From: Nectonema munidae | Taxonomy: Eukaryota; Nematomorpha; Nectonematoida; Nectonematidae | Length of the DNA: 64,000 bases | NCBI GenBank assembly: GCA_030549495.1 | Contig: JAUIRK010000919.1 | Location: forward strand, 178,501-242,500 | Reading direction: 5' to 3' | In this document: positions 11,347 through 64,000 of the stretch, piece by piece | Layout: each line of letters opens with the position of its first letter | Numbering within the stretch: the stretch's first letter is position 1 | Made by a program: the position numbers and the translations under genes | Notes under the pieces: generated by a model | Seen by the model: the letters and a program-made list of their open reading frames with translations, nothing else | Database searches by the model: none | Told to the model about the DNA's origin: nothing

Positions 11347-13931
11347 CATGCATGGGCAACCTTTGTTCACTTTTGGGCCAGATTATGTTTTCCAAGAGTG
11401 GCTGCTGGGTGGCCAGTAGCCCCAATTATAGATTTACAAAATATGAAAGCACAATTACATAGTTATGCTTATTATATACTACACATATAAACATTTATTA
11501 AACTACTGATTTTTATGAATAAGATTTTATATATTGATCGTTTACTTTTCATAGAAAGGTTCAGGATAGAAAAATGGTAAAAGCTGAAAATATTTATTAA
11601 AATTTTTTTTTGAAACCCATAGTTTAGTAGAATTATTATTACATATGAGTAAAGATCATTTACTGGAACACATTGTTTCTTAATCTTGTAACTACATGTA
11701 AGAAAAATTGTAACAAACCTCATTCTAATGCGAAATTTGGACTTGGTGTTTAGTTACCAGTGTCTCAATGTTTGGTGAAATGCTGGAGGTAGATACTCTT
11801 AAGTTATTTTCAAGGTGATTGTCCGTCAGCCTTGATCATCTTTTTGATTTTGTATATTTCATTTTCGTAAACAGCTGTTCACATATATAAATACTTCCGA
11901 ATAGTGACATTTTCTTTCTTGCAAAATCTGTGATCCTATGGAAGGATTCTTTAGGTAGATTTTTATAAAACTCCAGTAACGAATAATCTCTCATTTTTCA
12001 TTCTTTATTTTCTTGAAGTTCAATCAATTCCATCTGCAGTTCCCCTGGAGCTTCATCAACATTGATATCAAATTTGTGAACTGAAATCTTGAAATCTACT
12101 GATGAATTCTTTGTGAATTGATATGAGCTCATCAGCATAGGAAGTGCAGTCTGCTTTTCACCAATGTAGGGAAATGGAAAATATTACCATTTCTCTGCTG
12201 TTTTTTTCAACGTTAAATTTTGTTTTGGAATGTTCGGTTATGACTGTACAACTGATGAACAAATTGTCCCTTTCGTTGCAATTTTGAATTCAAGCCATTC
12301 AGATATGAAGTAAAGGCAACAAGAAAGAGAGATCCCGTACCCAGCCATCATCACTTAATTCAGGGATAGACTTGCCTTTCATTTTCCATAAATTGGGAAA
12401 TCATCTTAACATTTTTCCTTTGCTCAACCATCGTGCCTCACAGTAGTAAACCAGATCTCCATATTCTGCCTCGACATTCTCAAGAAATTCCTTAAACTAG
12501 CGGTCAAAATTTTACAAAATTGATACTCGAAACTACTCTAGACATAGCATGTTCAAATTTGAGGGAATTGGCACACAAATTATCTTTGTGCAGTGAAACG
12601 CAAAAAATCTTTTGGGTCTATGTTCATAGAAGTTAAGAATTATAATTGCAGTAGCACCATATGTTGCTAAACCATGAAGTTTTTCAAAATAGAGATTAAG
12701 TTTGGCCATTAATATTTTCAATACTTGAAAAATATACTCTCCAGTGGTAGTGTCTTTCATGGCCTGAAGACCAAGAATTTCTTCTGTGATACTGAAATCG
12801 TCATCAATTCCACATACAAAAACTGCAAGGTGGGATGTATTTGCCAGGTGAGTACTTTCATCAATAGCCAAGGAAAAATACTTATATTTAGAGGCAAGTT
12901 ATTATAAGACAGTTTCTATATTGGTAGTAAGTTCAGCAATCCGTCTTGTTACAATTCTACGAGGCAAAATAATATTATCAATTTCTTTTTTTCTGCATGG
13001 ACACCAAATATCAACCACTGCTTGTAGGCATTCTTTCACAAATTCGCCCTCAGGATAATTTTTGAATGTTTTGCAATTTTTTCACTGACAATATAATTAG
13101 CACAAATGATGTTGTCGGCATGATCACGTTTTTTGACGAAAATTGTCTGCTGTTCTTTCGAAACTTTAATCAGTTTTTAGACTTTTTGTTTTTTACGTTC
13201 ACCTTGAAAATTATCATAAAGAGATGAGTGTTTGGAAATATAGTGTCTTTTTACATTATATTCTTTTATAACAGCAACGACTCTGAACACAGTAAACACA
13301 TTGGTTTTTCTTTCATTTGTGTGAAAAATAGTCATTGGTCCACTTTTCTTGGAACACTCGAAACTCATTATCCACTTTCCTCTTTTTTAATGACGACATT
13401 TTGTGTTGGATGCGTTCATTAAATAACTTTTTAATAAAATTAAAAAATTTATAAAAAATAATTAATATGGCAATTGAAAAAATGTAATAGATTTGGTCCT
13501 TTGTGAATAACTGGAAGAGCCAAAGGAGATATTTAGGCCTCTGACCAGGATGGTATGTCCAGACTGACTGAATACATAAATATGGGGAATCAAGAAAGAA
13601 AGTATTCAACACAAAGAACATTAATCGATCGGTAATTAGAAAAGAAAATGGTGAAAAAATCCAACTTTATTCAAAGGAATTTACCAAACGATGGAAAAGG
13701 GATTAAAGATTATATTTTTAAATGCCTCTTGTAAGACAAATTTGACTTTACAAATGCACTAATTGAATGAATTACCATAGGGTCAAAGACAATAAAAATA
13801 TTTTTTTATTAATATAAATACACTTTAATTATACCAGTGGGGACTTAAAATTTTTCAAAGGTCTCCACGGGCCGGATGAAAAGCCTTCGCGGGACAAATT
13901 TGGCCCCTGGGCCGTAGGTTGCCCATGCATG
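11347..13931 (-). mobile_element. Decayed hAT element with both ends
   Basis: CATGCATGGGCAACCT starts the left end (11347) and the minus-strand right end (13931). Both then continue into GGCCC/GGGCC-rich terminal sequence typical of hAT/Charlie elements. The flanks read ATATAAACG on the left and ATATAAAG on the right, an 8-bp target duplication with one later indel. A transposase relic fills the interior on the minus strand. The length, about 2.6 kb, is usual for an autonomous hAT. Confidence 0.75.
11780..13401 (-). pseudogene. hAT transposase relic (BED finger, GTF2IRD2/ZBED-like)
   Basis: Reading down the minus strand, the start gives MSSLKKRKVDNEFRVFQEKW. After a frameshift comes a BED-like finger tail (VIKEYNVKRHYISKH, near 13225-13265). 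The catalytic region has MAIDESTHLANTSHLAVFV (about 12870) with the first acidic residue, then GIDDDFSITEEILGLQAMK and an ATYGA equivalent of the usual TTDGAPAM motif (about 12655). Further down, YGDLVYYCEARWLSKG (about 12450) is the RW motif that precedes the last catalytic segment. This order matches hAT transposases of the type domesticated in vertebrate GTF2IRD2. Frameshifts and stops occur throughout. Confidence 0.75.
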
Positions 13932-15918
13932 ATATAAAGAGTATATCTATTATCTCCTGCACTTTTTTTTACGTCTTATGCTTTAATAATCTACCACTAT
14001 ATTCATATTTTTAAAGTTAATTTCCAATATACAATGTTTTTTATTTACATTTTATTACAAGTGATTTTCTTCACACTAGGGGCTTTCTGGCTTTTTGAAA
14101 ATATGAGCACATAGGTGCGCACAAATGTTTCTCGCTAAATTCTTCATATTTTTTTTATAGGTCTAGATTTTATAGAATCTTTTTGTCATTCGAAATTGAA
14201 AAAATTTTGTGTCGTAAGCATATTCAAATCCCGTAACTCAGCTCACAAAGGAAAGTCTACTTATAAAAAGGAATTCAAAAAAGGTTTCAAAAATGAAAAA
14301 ACAACCACACCAACACGACAAAAGTTAATATGCTTGTATCCGATACATCGACATATTTAGAAATGAACTTGTGTGTGCATTAGGATCAACAAATTTTGTT
14401 TTTTTGTAAAACAAATGATGCAAATGAGTTAACTTTACCTTAAAAATTATGAAAGGAAAATAGTTTGCTTCAATATTAAAAAAATGGCACGGCAAATTCT
14501 TCAATATCCTTCCATTCAATATAAATAATACATAGCATAAATTTTCATAAAAAAAGTGCTAAACTCTGCGCAAAAGTTTTGGAAACAAGAAGTGTGGGAT
14601 CTTATAATTCCTAGAATAAAATTTGTCCACACAGTACAGACCAAAGATCTTGATTGTGACGTCTGTAAAAAAAAATTTCAAAAATTTTTGGGAAAATTCT
14701 TTATATTATTATTACTATTATCAATTACGTCATTAAAAATAGGAAAATGAAGCTTCCAAAATATTTGATTTTTGCCAAAATATTTGATAAGTTTAGTGTC
14801 ATCTTATTCCAAATATTACTTCAATTAGTGTCTTTTTTATTACTTATGTTCATTGATTTATTCGGCAGGTACATGGGTCTGCAAAAAATCAGAAAAATTA
14901 TATGCATATGTCGTAAAAGAAAAATTTGGGGCTGGGACAACTCAGTCTGAGAAAACTTGTATTTTTGAAAACTGTAAATCAAGAAATTTTGGCGGAAGTT
15001 AAATTTTCGGGATTAGCGAGTTAAAAAATTCGTCGTATTGTTATATCCGCGAGCAATCATAAATTTTCAAAATTATCATCATATGTTATACCAATTTTTC
15101 TCATTTAGGACTTTCAGATTCATTGCATTTGCAAGTTGTATTTTTGCGAAACATCAGCTTTTCTTGGAAATAAGAATAGCGCCAAAATTTCATCATTTAC
15201 AGTATTTATTACCATTGGTATTCATACGATAAAAGTGGAATTATATATATTTTTAATATTTCAAACATTCATTCGTTTTCTCAGATTGCGCTTAAGATTT
15301 GGTGATAATAAACATATGTGAAACTTCATATAACTCCGTTATGCACAGATTAGGAATTGTTTTAAGGGATTCAAGGATGATTTACCCAACACTGTTCCTT
15401 TCTTTGTGCTCTTCATCCCTATCTTCCCTCATTTTATACAGTTCCTTCTTTCCCAAGAGGGTGAATTTTTTAATAAACAAAATACTCTTTATGTCAACCC
15501 TCTTTAATCTATCTCATTAATCCTAAGCCTCCATTATCCGTATAAATAAAAAAAATTCTTTAAAAATAATTAAGGATTTGTATTACATTGCTGATAATAC
15601 AACCAAAAGTGATCAGTTCTAACAAAAAATATAATAATTATATAGATTTAAATATTCGTGAGTTATATTTTAGCAAAATATCAGCTTTTCACAAAAATAA
15701 GAATATCGCCAAAATTTCATGATATATAGTAATTGGTTTCAAATTCACATTGAATATTAAAAGTGTAAAATTGTGGAAAAAAGATCAAGTTCTATAAAAC
15801 GCTTCAGAAAGGCAGACAAATTGTATAATTACTTAACTTTAATTGAGAGATAATATCAAGTAAAGTAGACAAAAATAATAATAGATTTTTGTTCACAAAA
15901 TAGGATAACTTGATCTAA
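13932..15918. other. AT-rich intergenic stretch with a diverged ~110-bp repeat pair
   Basis: No gene seen. Sequence at about 15135-15245 (from ATTTTTGCGAAACATCAGC) recurs in diverged form at about 15665-15775 (ATTTTAGCAAAATATCAGC), including ATAAGAATA-CGCCAAAATTTCAT in both. The copies are in the same orientation about 530 bp apart. Confidence 0.5.
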
Positions 15919-15941
15919 GAAATTTCGTTCTCAGAAAGCGG
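15919..15941 (+). repeat. Left arm of inverted repeat flanking the ATCT array
   Basis: GAAATTTCGTTCTCAGAAAGCGG on the plus strand matches the minus-strand reading of 20327-20351 (AAATTTGTTCTCAGAAAAC, then TGG) with one indel and one or two changes. The arms lie just outside the tetranucleotide array. Confidence 0.55.
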
Positions 15942-15964
15942 TGTCTTCCCTTTATATTACATCC

Positions 15965-20322
<4,358 letters not shown>

Positions 20323-20326
20323 AGAG

Positions 20327-20351
20327 AGCCAGTTTTCTGAGAACAAATTTT
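20327..20351 (-). repeat. Right arm of inverted repeat flanking the ATCT array
   Basis: Partner of 15919-15941. The core GTTCTCAGAAA is identical. With the array between them, the arms look like the ends of a small element that carried the tetranucleotide seed, but no target duplication could be read. Confidence 0.5.
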
Positions 20352-20477
20352 CCAATCCGAGCTGTGTGAAATCAAATTTTCTGGTTACCAATAAATTTAT
20401 AACGCTAAATTGTTTTTCATTTTCTCAAACTGTTTACAAAAAGTTGCTAAAAATGTTTGAAACAAAAAATGTAGATG

Positions 20478-57450
<36,973 letters not shown>

Positions 57451-57501
57451 CACTTCTAAAATTGAATTCGCACTAGAGGCACATGCATTGACTTCCTTCA
57501 A

Positions 57502-59159
57502 CTGCTTATACTTTTACTTACGCATTAATATTTTGACATTTTTAATATACCGTTTTCCATTCTATTATGTCTTTTTTGAAGTCACATTATTACCATTTTT
57601 TCTATTCAAAATCATCTTTTAAAGGATAAATGAAGCTCTTTATATTTTAATTTTTTTCTCTATATTTTTTTACATGATAAAATTTCTCTGTAAGTCTGTA
57701 GAATGGTTAATCTAATTAAAAAAAGACCATTTTAATTGAAATTTCAATCTTTTCATTGAGAAAAAGATGATTTTGAATTGAAAAAATAAAATTATAATTT
57801 TATATTTATTTATATATATATAAATTGGAGGACCTTTATAAATTGGAAAAACAAATTTGATTTTAAAACCAAATAAAACTAGAAATTACACAAATAAAAG
57901 TGGTTTTTATCAGTAAAAATTTATTATATTTATAGTTAGTAAAACTTACTTTTATTTACTTTTTTTAAAGATTTATGTAAATTATTGTTAAAATTAAGTA
58001 ATCAGTAAAAAATAATCAGAAATGCATTTTAATTTGTTTTGAAATATTTTAGCATAAATTTAAAAGTATTATTTCACAAGGTTCTGAAATACGGTTGTAT
58101 TCTTATCAATGACATGACTGATAACAGGGACTTTTAGTGTAAAATCTCTCCAGATGATATGAACAAATTGCAGTAATTCAAGTTTTCAAAATGATCTATT
58201 GAATGCAATTTAAGTTTTAATTTCGATAAATGTTAGCATCTAAAAATTAGTGAATCAAATAAATATTTATGATACTTGGGTCGCTTTCTACCAACGAAAG
58301 TTGATAAGCAAAACGATTTAGGAATATACAATTATGAAGTCAAAGTTTTGCATTTATATGTTAAAAATCTGTGTTTTATCTGATATCTTTGCCTAAACTC
58401 ATCTTTGACCATGGAAATGTAATTTATGGAAGTTAATTTCTTGTCAGCAAGAAAAAAGATTGAAAAATTTCGAAAATTTTTATCAAAGGCTTTAATGTTT
58501 CGGAGAAATCTAGCATAGTGTTATATAATCAAATTGATTAACTTACTTCCAGTGTATTACACAATCAAAAGTCATAAAACGATTTATATATATCCAATGA
58601 TGTTTTCAAAAGAAAGTGCTTGACCTGAGATTTTCAAAGAAATTCTAGTTCACATTTCCTCCAGTTTAAGCAATTGTTATCGGATATACAAGAGCTATGA
58701 CGAAGGAAATGTTTGCCTGAAGATATTATTAACTCTCAGACAATAAACAGATTCAAAACAGCCTTGATGAATGGATTATTCTTTTCTTTCTTATAAAATA
58801 CAACTTTTATCCTCAAATAACAAAAAAGCTAAATTACAAATAAAAAAGAACTAAACTTTAAATTAAAAAAATTAATTGAAAATTTTCTTAAATCACGATT
58901 TTGTTCCAACTTTTTTAGGTTAAAGATATTTCTTTCCATGTTGCATATATAGTTAAAAATTTTCTAGAATTTAATGCAAATAACTTAAAATCAAAGTGTA
59001 TTAAAGAAAAATGCAAGAACATACTTTTAATTGTAAATTCTCTCACATTTTTGGGATCGTGTCTTTTTAGTTCGTTAAAAGAATGTTCATGAATATGATT
59101 ACATGTTTTCATACAGAGAATAAGCTCTATTTTATAAATATGGACCATCAATAAAATTC
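57502..59159. other. Upstream flank of transporter exon 1
   Basis: AT-rich, no gene. Probably 5' UTR, intron or promoter DNA of the transporter, but no TATA/initiator pair can be singled out in such AT-rich sequence. Confidence 0.45.
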
Positions 59160-59460
59160 ACCTAAAACTGCGTTTTCAATTCAGCCGCACGTATACCAGT
59201 TGGTGCACTATTCCTGTTCAATTTTTCTAGGAGCATTTTTTCACTGCAGATTTTAGAATGCTTCATCACTCTTCAATTGGATTGAAAGGCGCGCTATAAG
59301 AACTGACTGGGGCTATTTCACCGTCATCTCAATAAACTCCATTTTGAATTGTCTCGATTTCAAGATGAAATGAAAACGTGCATTACCACAAACAATAACA
59401 ATTCTATATTATGAGTCTGCAACTTTTTGATCCATTCCTTTGATCCATTCCTTGCAATCT
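59160..59460 (-). pseudogene. Tc1/mariner-type (IS630-like) transposase relic
   Basis: The minus strand reads RIVIVCGNARFHFI, the region of the second catalytic Asp (usually V.DNARFH; Asp here changed to Gly), then about 30 codons on GEIAPVSSYSAPFNPIEE, the equivalent of the LPPYSP.LNPIE motif with the third acidic residue. Then come remnants such as KKAPRKIEQE-like basic sequence. It has several stops and frameshifts and no visible ends. Confidence 0.6.
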
Positions 59461-59989
59461 TAAATTAAGAATAGCATACTGTGAAACGTGCACTAATTAT
59501 AGTATGTGCATATTTTTCCCATTTTATGAAATCATTTTTCAACAAAAGTTTCGCATTTAACGTTCTTTTTTATTATGTGTATAATTGAATAAGTAAATGC
59601 TTATCTATTGTGACAGTACCGATATCAATAGAGTATTCGATTGGTAACTTACAAGAAATTTCTTTCAAAGTAATTAATTGGATTTCTTTGATGTATTTGA
59701 CAATCTGTCAAATATGATTGACATTTTTTATTGAAAAACGAGGTAAACCCTTTTAGATATCAATTTCCTATTTGATTTTGTATGCAGTTAAATATGAGTC
59801 CCATTAGCTTCACCAATAACTTTCCAATTTTCTCCATTTTTATATAAAAAATGTTTTAAAAATTTTTTGTAAAATTTACTTTTATCAAATTATGATGTTT
59901 TGTGTTCCATTAAAAATTGTTACTCATGTAATAACTGAATTCATTAGTTGTAAACATTTACAATGTGTAATATATGTCATTTTAATTTT

Positions 59990-60212
59990 TAGTATACCGG
60001 TGTTAAGTTCTCAATACTTTATTTTGACTTTATGACCGTTCCATTTTTGTGCATAATTTTAATATACCTGCCATATAGCGGTCATTTCTGACTTTTTGTG
60101 CAGTAGTTATTCCATTGTTAAATCTTAGTTTCTATTTTTTTTCTCATACTATTTTTTTTATTGTATTATTAATTTAAATGACAAATATAATTAATAAATC
60201 TTCTTCTTCTTC
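59990..60212 (+). mobile_element. LINE 3' end with (CTT)n tail
   Basis: T-rich non-coding sequence (TTTTTCTCATACTATTTTTT) ends in AATAAATCTTCTTCTTCTTC, like the simple-repeat tails of the LINEs at 4.8 and 11.3 kb. Only the 3' end is present, as expected of a 5'-truncated insertion. Confidence 0.4.
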
Positions 60213-60684
60213 TTATATTTTCAAATTCTTTTTCAACACGTCTTTCAAATTGTCAATCAATCTTGTACGGAGTAACTTTTAACTTTTCTTTTTTTAAGCC
60301 TACAAAATTTTATTGGATTAAATAAACCAAAAAATTTATAAACTTTAAATTGATAAAAAATTTTAATTATTAAAAATTGGACTTTTTTTTTAATTTATGA
60401 TTCAATTTTTTAATTTGAATTTCAATTTTTTTAACTTAAAGTAAAATTTTTTAATTTGAGATTCAGTTTTATTAATTTGAAGGTAAAAGGGTGCAGTTAA
60501 TAGCATATTAAAATTTACACGTCCTTTGTTTAATAAAATATCTTAGAATCTAAATTTATAAATATGATTTTGAATTCAAATAATCTAGGATCTCTTTTCT
60601 TTCAAATCAATTTGGTAGGATAGGCATGAATAAATGTGCTTTGTCGTAACTGTGTAGAAAAGTTTGCCTAATCATGGCTTAGAG
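60213..60684. other. AT-rich stretch, no gene seen
   Basis: Runs of TTTTTAATTTG-like words. Nothing supportable. Confidence 0.5.
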
Positions 60685-60898
60685 CAGAGGTTCTCAACCT
60701 TTATTTCACCAAGTACCCCTGAAAGTTTTCAGCCTTAGGCGAACCCCTAATAATTTTTTTAGTTTTTTATCTTAATTTTTCTCACTAATATATCAGTTAA
60801 AAATTTTTTAAAACTTTTCAGATACCTTTATAAAGTACCCCTTGAAAAAAGTGAAACGAAACCCCAAGGGTTCTCGAACCCCAGGTTGGGAACCCCTG
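60685..60898. mobile_element. hAT-type MITE with perfect 8-bp target duplication
   Basis: Starts CAGAGGTTCTCAACCTTT; the minus strand of the right end starts CAGGGGTTCCCAACCTGGGG. GCTTAGAG lies immediately outside both ends (60677-60684 and 60899-60906). CAGGGGTTCCCAACC ends are characteristic of hAT (Charlie-like) elements. At 214 bp it is non-autonomous. Confidence 0.88.
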
Positions 60899-60906
60899 GC
60901 TTAGAG

Positions 60907-63900
60907 TGTCATTTATTTTAATGAATTCAGATTCATTAATTTCTTTAATTTTTCTCAAGATTCATTATAACTATTTTAATGATTTAAGATCTACTTCTGG
61001 CTTAAATTTAACGGGCATCTAAAGCGTGACCCCCAAACCTTTCTGAGTACATGCACGCCATAAATAATTCTCTTTTTGTACCTCAATTGATTCCAGTCAT
61101 ACATAAAGCTGAATTTTGTGTGAGATTTAAAACTATATCAAAAATTGTCTGAATTTAAAGTTTAAGTCAAAGATTTTAGGAAAAAAGGGAAGATAATTTT
61201 GCAATTGTATACAATTATTTTAAAAAATTATGCGCTTCGAACATTCAAAATATTTTTTCACAACAAATATTTTTTATTGTCAGATGACATCTAAAGTGAA
61301 ATTACTACGAACTATTGATGTGTTCTTTAAACAATCGCGCGCACCACAAATTGGGAAGTGATGGACTTGAGTTGACATTATTATCATTGGATTAAAAATG
61401 GAAAATTAAGAAACACTTCAAAACTTGATGAATCCAAACGGTTTCAGAACTTGTATAGCTTTGCCACAACTGTTGAGCCAAAGTAATAAAAGATGTTTGA
61501 AAAAGTAGAAAAATTTTAAAAGCGATTTTGACATTAAAAAACGTTGAAACAAACTGTCTGTAGTAAAAAATCTCCAAAATATAATATAAACTCTAAGAGC
61601 AATTGTAAAGTTAAAATTTTGCATAATCACAAAATTATAATAGTTCATAATTCCAAAAAGTATCAAATTTTACATAAAATAGCAAACCGGAAATAATACT
61701 ACGCAAGAAAAGACAAAGAGAAGACATTTTTTATATATAGTATGTCAGAATGGGAATTTTTTGAAGCACAATGATATCGATTGGTGCTGACGTCTATCAA
61801 AATTGAAATATGGCTTTGGAAGAGAAGAACATGAAGTGGAATCTTTTTTCCCATTATATTACTTAGAGAAAAGAGTCTTACTTTGTTAGCTATGCGGGAC
61901 TTTCCTTGTAAGAAGTTTTGATTCATATTTAATACTTGTAATTCCTAGCAATGGTTGTTGAAGCAAAAGTGAATGATGAAGATCAAGAGAATGGGGGTGT
62001 TGATGAGTCCTGAAAATAACGTTGATCGCTGTGAAATGTACTGATGAGTCAAAGAAGTGATTGAGAAATCATTAAGAACTTTTGCACCTAAACAGTTTGT
62101 GTGTTCTTTTCCCTGGCATGATTTTCTTCACACTTAAACGCCAGCACGTAAATACCACACTTATTTTCTTGGAAGGAAAAGGAATAGGCAACAATAATAA
62201 TAATTGTCGTAAATAATATGCCCACTTTTCAATGGCACTTTCACGAAGTGTTTTTAAAAACGAATATCAACACATAATCACGATTTATTTATATCATCAC
62301 ATACTTATTGCGCATATTTGCTGCGATTTAGAAAAGTCTTAAACACCTATTCATTGATCGACTCCTTTTTAAAAGGTTTTAGAATACTCAAGCTCTTTAC
62401 ATTATATACACCCCTTGAAATACCTCTCTTATGAAATGTCAATTACGACCTTGACTTACAACTTTAAGTCATGAAGTTTGATGAGTTTGACATTTCTATG
62501 CAGCTGTCCCTCCACATTCCTTCTATTTGTTTTAAAAGGAAACCATCGAATATTGAAATCTGTAGAAAAACTGTTAAGACAAAGGTACCATGGGATGTTT
62601 TCATCGAAGAGGCTTGTATCGAAGTAGAACAAAAGTAGGCTTGGTGCAGTATCAAAACCAAGCTATCGAATTAAGCATCTAACCAATCTAGAAATAAAAA
62701 CTACTCATATATTATGTTTGTGAGCAACAAAAGTTTAATTAGTTGCTTGCGCGTTTCAAGCCAAACTTTGAAAACTTTTCTTTAGATAGGACATTATGAG
62801 TAAGACTGAAAAACTAGTCGACTCTTAGAACGGCTACAGTTTCTAAATAAAAATATATTCTAACAAAACTTGCCGATTTTTAACAGAATGTTCAGGTTTC
62901 AAGCTTTCGTTCCTTTCCAAAGTGAAATGCCAGGGATTAAAAAATTTGTTTGTTAGTTGTGATTTTATCAGAAAAAAATTCAACTTCATAGACTCGCTCT
63001 ATGCGACCAGTTCACTATTGAGAACATTTTCTCACAGTTCCAATAATTTTCTTATTTTTAACATGGTTTTTACTTTTTCTAAAGCTGCTGTTTATCTGAC
63101 CCCAATCCTCATGTTTACTCACGATAATGCGACCACTCGTTGCTTTCACCACAATCCGCTTTATTTTGTAAAATGCTAACTGATTCATTCGATTGGATGC
63201 AATATAACAACACGGAAAATGATGGAGAGAGAAGAAGTGAGGCAATGAAAGTAGTCGTCACACCAGCCAATAGAATTCAAGAGAAGCCAGAGGAATTAAT
63301 TCAAAGGTTTTGAGTATGAAGCACATTACTTTTTGTCACTGTTTCCATGGCAACACGTATAAATTTTCCAGAGTGCCCATTCCATATGGTTTTGGTCATT
63401 TTTTGCTGCGCTCGAAATCTTAAATTGCGTTTCCATTCCTACTGAGTCTAATATTTTGGTTGTGTCATTCTGTTTGATTCAAGGACAATTCAGCCTCAAA
63501 TCATTTGGGTTCTAATGTGTAATTATAGAGTTTCAAAGGAGAGAAATCTTTGGCTGAAAAGTAAAAATAGGTTGATTATGTGGAATGGGCCATGTTATGA
63601 TCCAAACTTTAAAAATCTGCCACACACGCAGATTGTTGTGTCACGTTTTAACTTGGATGAATATTGAGTACTTGCAAATTTTCCTCCAAGATACACCATG
63701 TTTTGTGTGCTTGTAATTTCATTGCATCCCCTTTAAAAGGAGTAAACTCTGTTTTTTGATGAAATCCCATGGTCTTATCAAAAAGAAGGACTTTCAAATG
63801 ATTGAGATTCAGCATCAATAGGCATTACAGTATTTTTCCAAGAGCAAATTAAGACATTAATATCCTCAGTGATGTATCATGCAACTCACAATCAAATTAT

Positions 63901-64000
63901 TATTGAACGTAAAAAATGCTCGGGATACGTTGATTAGTCGTTTAATTCCGAACAGATGCTCAAATCTCTTTATACTCTAGGCATATTCATTCACACTGAT
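60907..64000. other. AT-rich flank, no clear gene
   Basis: Several short frames on both strands, none with a family motif. A 45-bp ATG-to-donor segment at 61882-61926 (minus) could be a small first coding exon of the transporter and is discussed in the findings. Confidence 0.45.

Noticed and set aside
62922-63245. Overlapping 76-85 codon frames on both strands upstream of the transporter
   Set aside because: Low-complexity Phe/Ser/Lys content typical of AT-rich DNA; no domain recognised.

Overview
This is eukaryotic nuclear DNA. It is strongly AT-rich, has long introns, consensus GT/AG splice sites, very long simple repeats and many decayed transposable elements. An arthropod is likely, and an AT-rich crustacean such as a copepod would fit, but the species is an inference from gene type and repeat content, not something the sequence proves. 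I see no operons, CRISPR arrays, rRNA genes or phage-like systems.

The one convincing host gene lies on the minus strand. It is a 12-exon SLC6 neurotransmitter:sodium symporter, coding from 57450 down to 20478. I placed every splice site by reading GT/AG signals and phases. The joined reading frame is exactly 1800 bases (599 residues plus stop), with 12 transmembrane segments. It carries the TM1 aspartate of monoamine transporters and is closest in motifs to dopamine-type transporters. Introns range from 145 bp to 13 kb and hold most of the repeats.

Layout: 1-7.3 kb holds MITEs, a piggyBac N-terminal relic, an ORF1-only LINE and a tRNA-derived SINE. 7.3-11.3 kb is a decayed APE-type LINE. 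11.3-13.9 kb is a decayed hAT element with both ends. 15.96-20.3 kb is a pure (ATCT)n array of about 4.3 kb, flanked by short inverted repeats, that stops about 155 bp beyond the transporter stop codon. 20.5-57.5 kb is the transporter. Intron 7 holds a 2.9 kb (AC)n array running into a (CACACT)n block, and intron 5 a 0.5 kb (GAT)n array.

Intron 5 also holds a piggyBac-like element (36.4-39.0 kb) carrying a GC-rich head-to-head pair of retroelement fragments and a small MITE. Intron 3 is a nest: a LINE split at a TTAA by a 4.06 kb piggyBac element, next to a second, oppositely oriented LINE and a LINE fragment. 57.5-64 kb, upstream of the transporter, holds a Tc1-like relic, a LINE tail and a hAT MITE with a perfect 8-bp duplication.

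No new multi-gene system is evident. The most interesting items are the complete transporter model, the nested insertions that can be ordered in time, the ORF1-only LINE, a Tudor-like small reading frame inside piggyBac-like ends, and the very long, almost error-free microsatellites beside coding exons.
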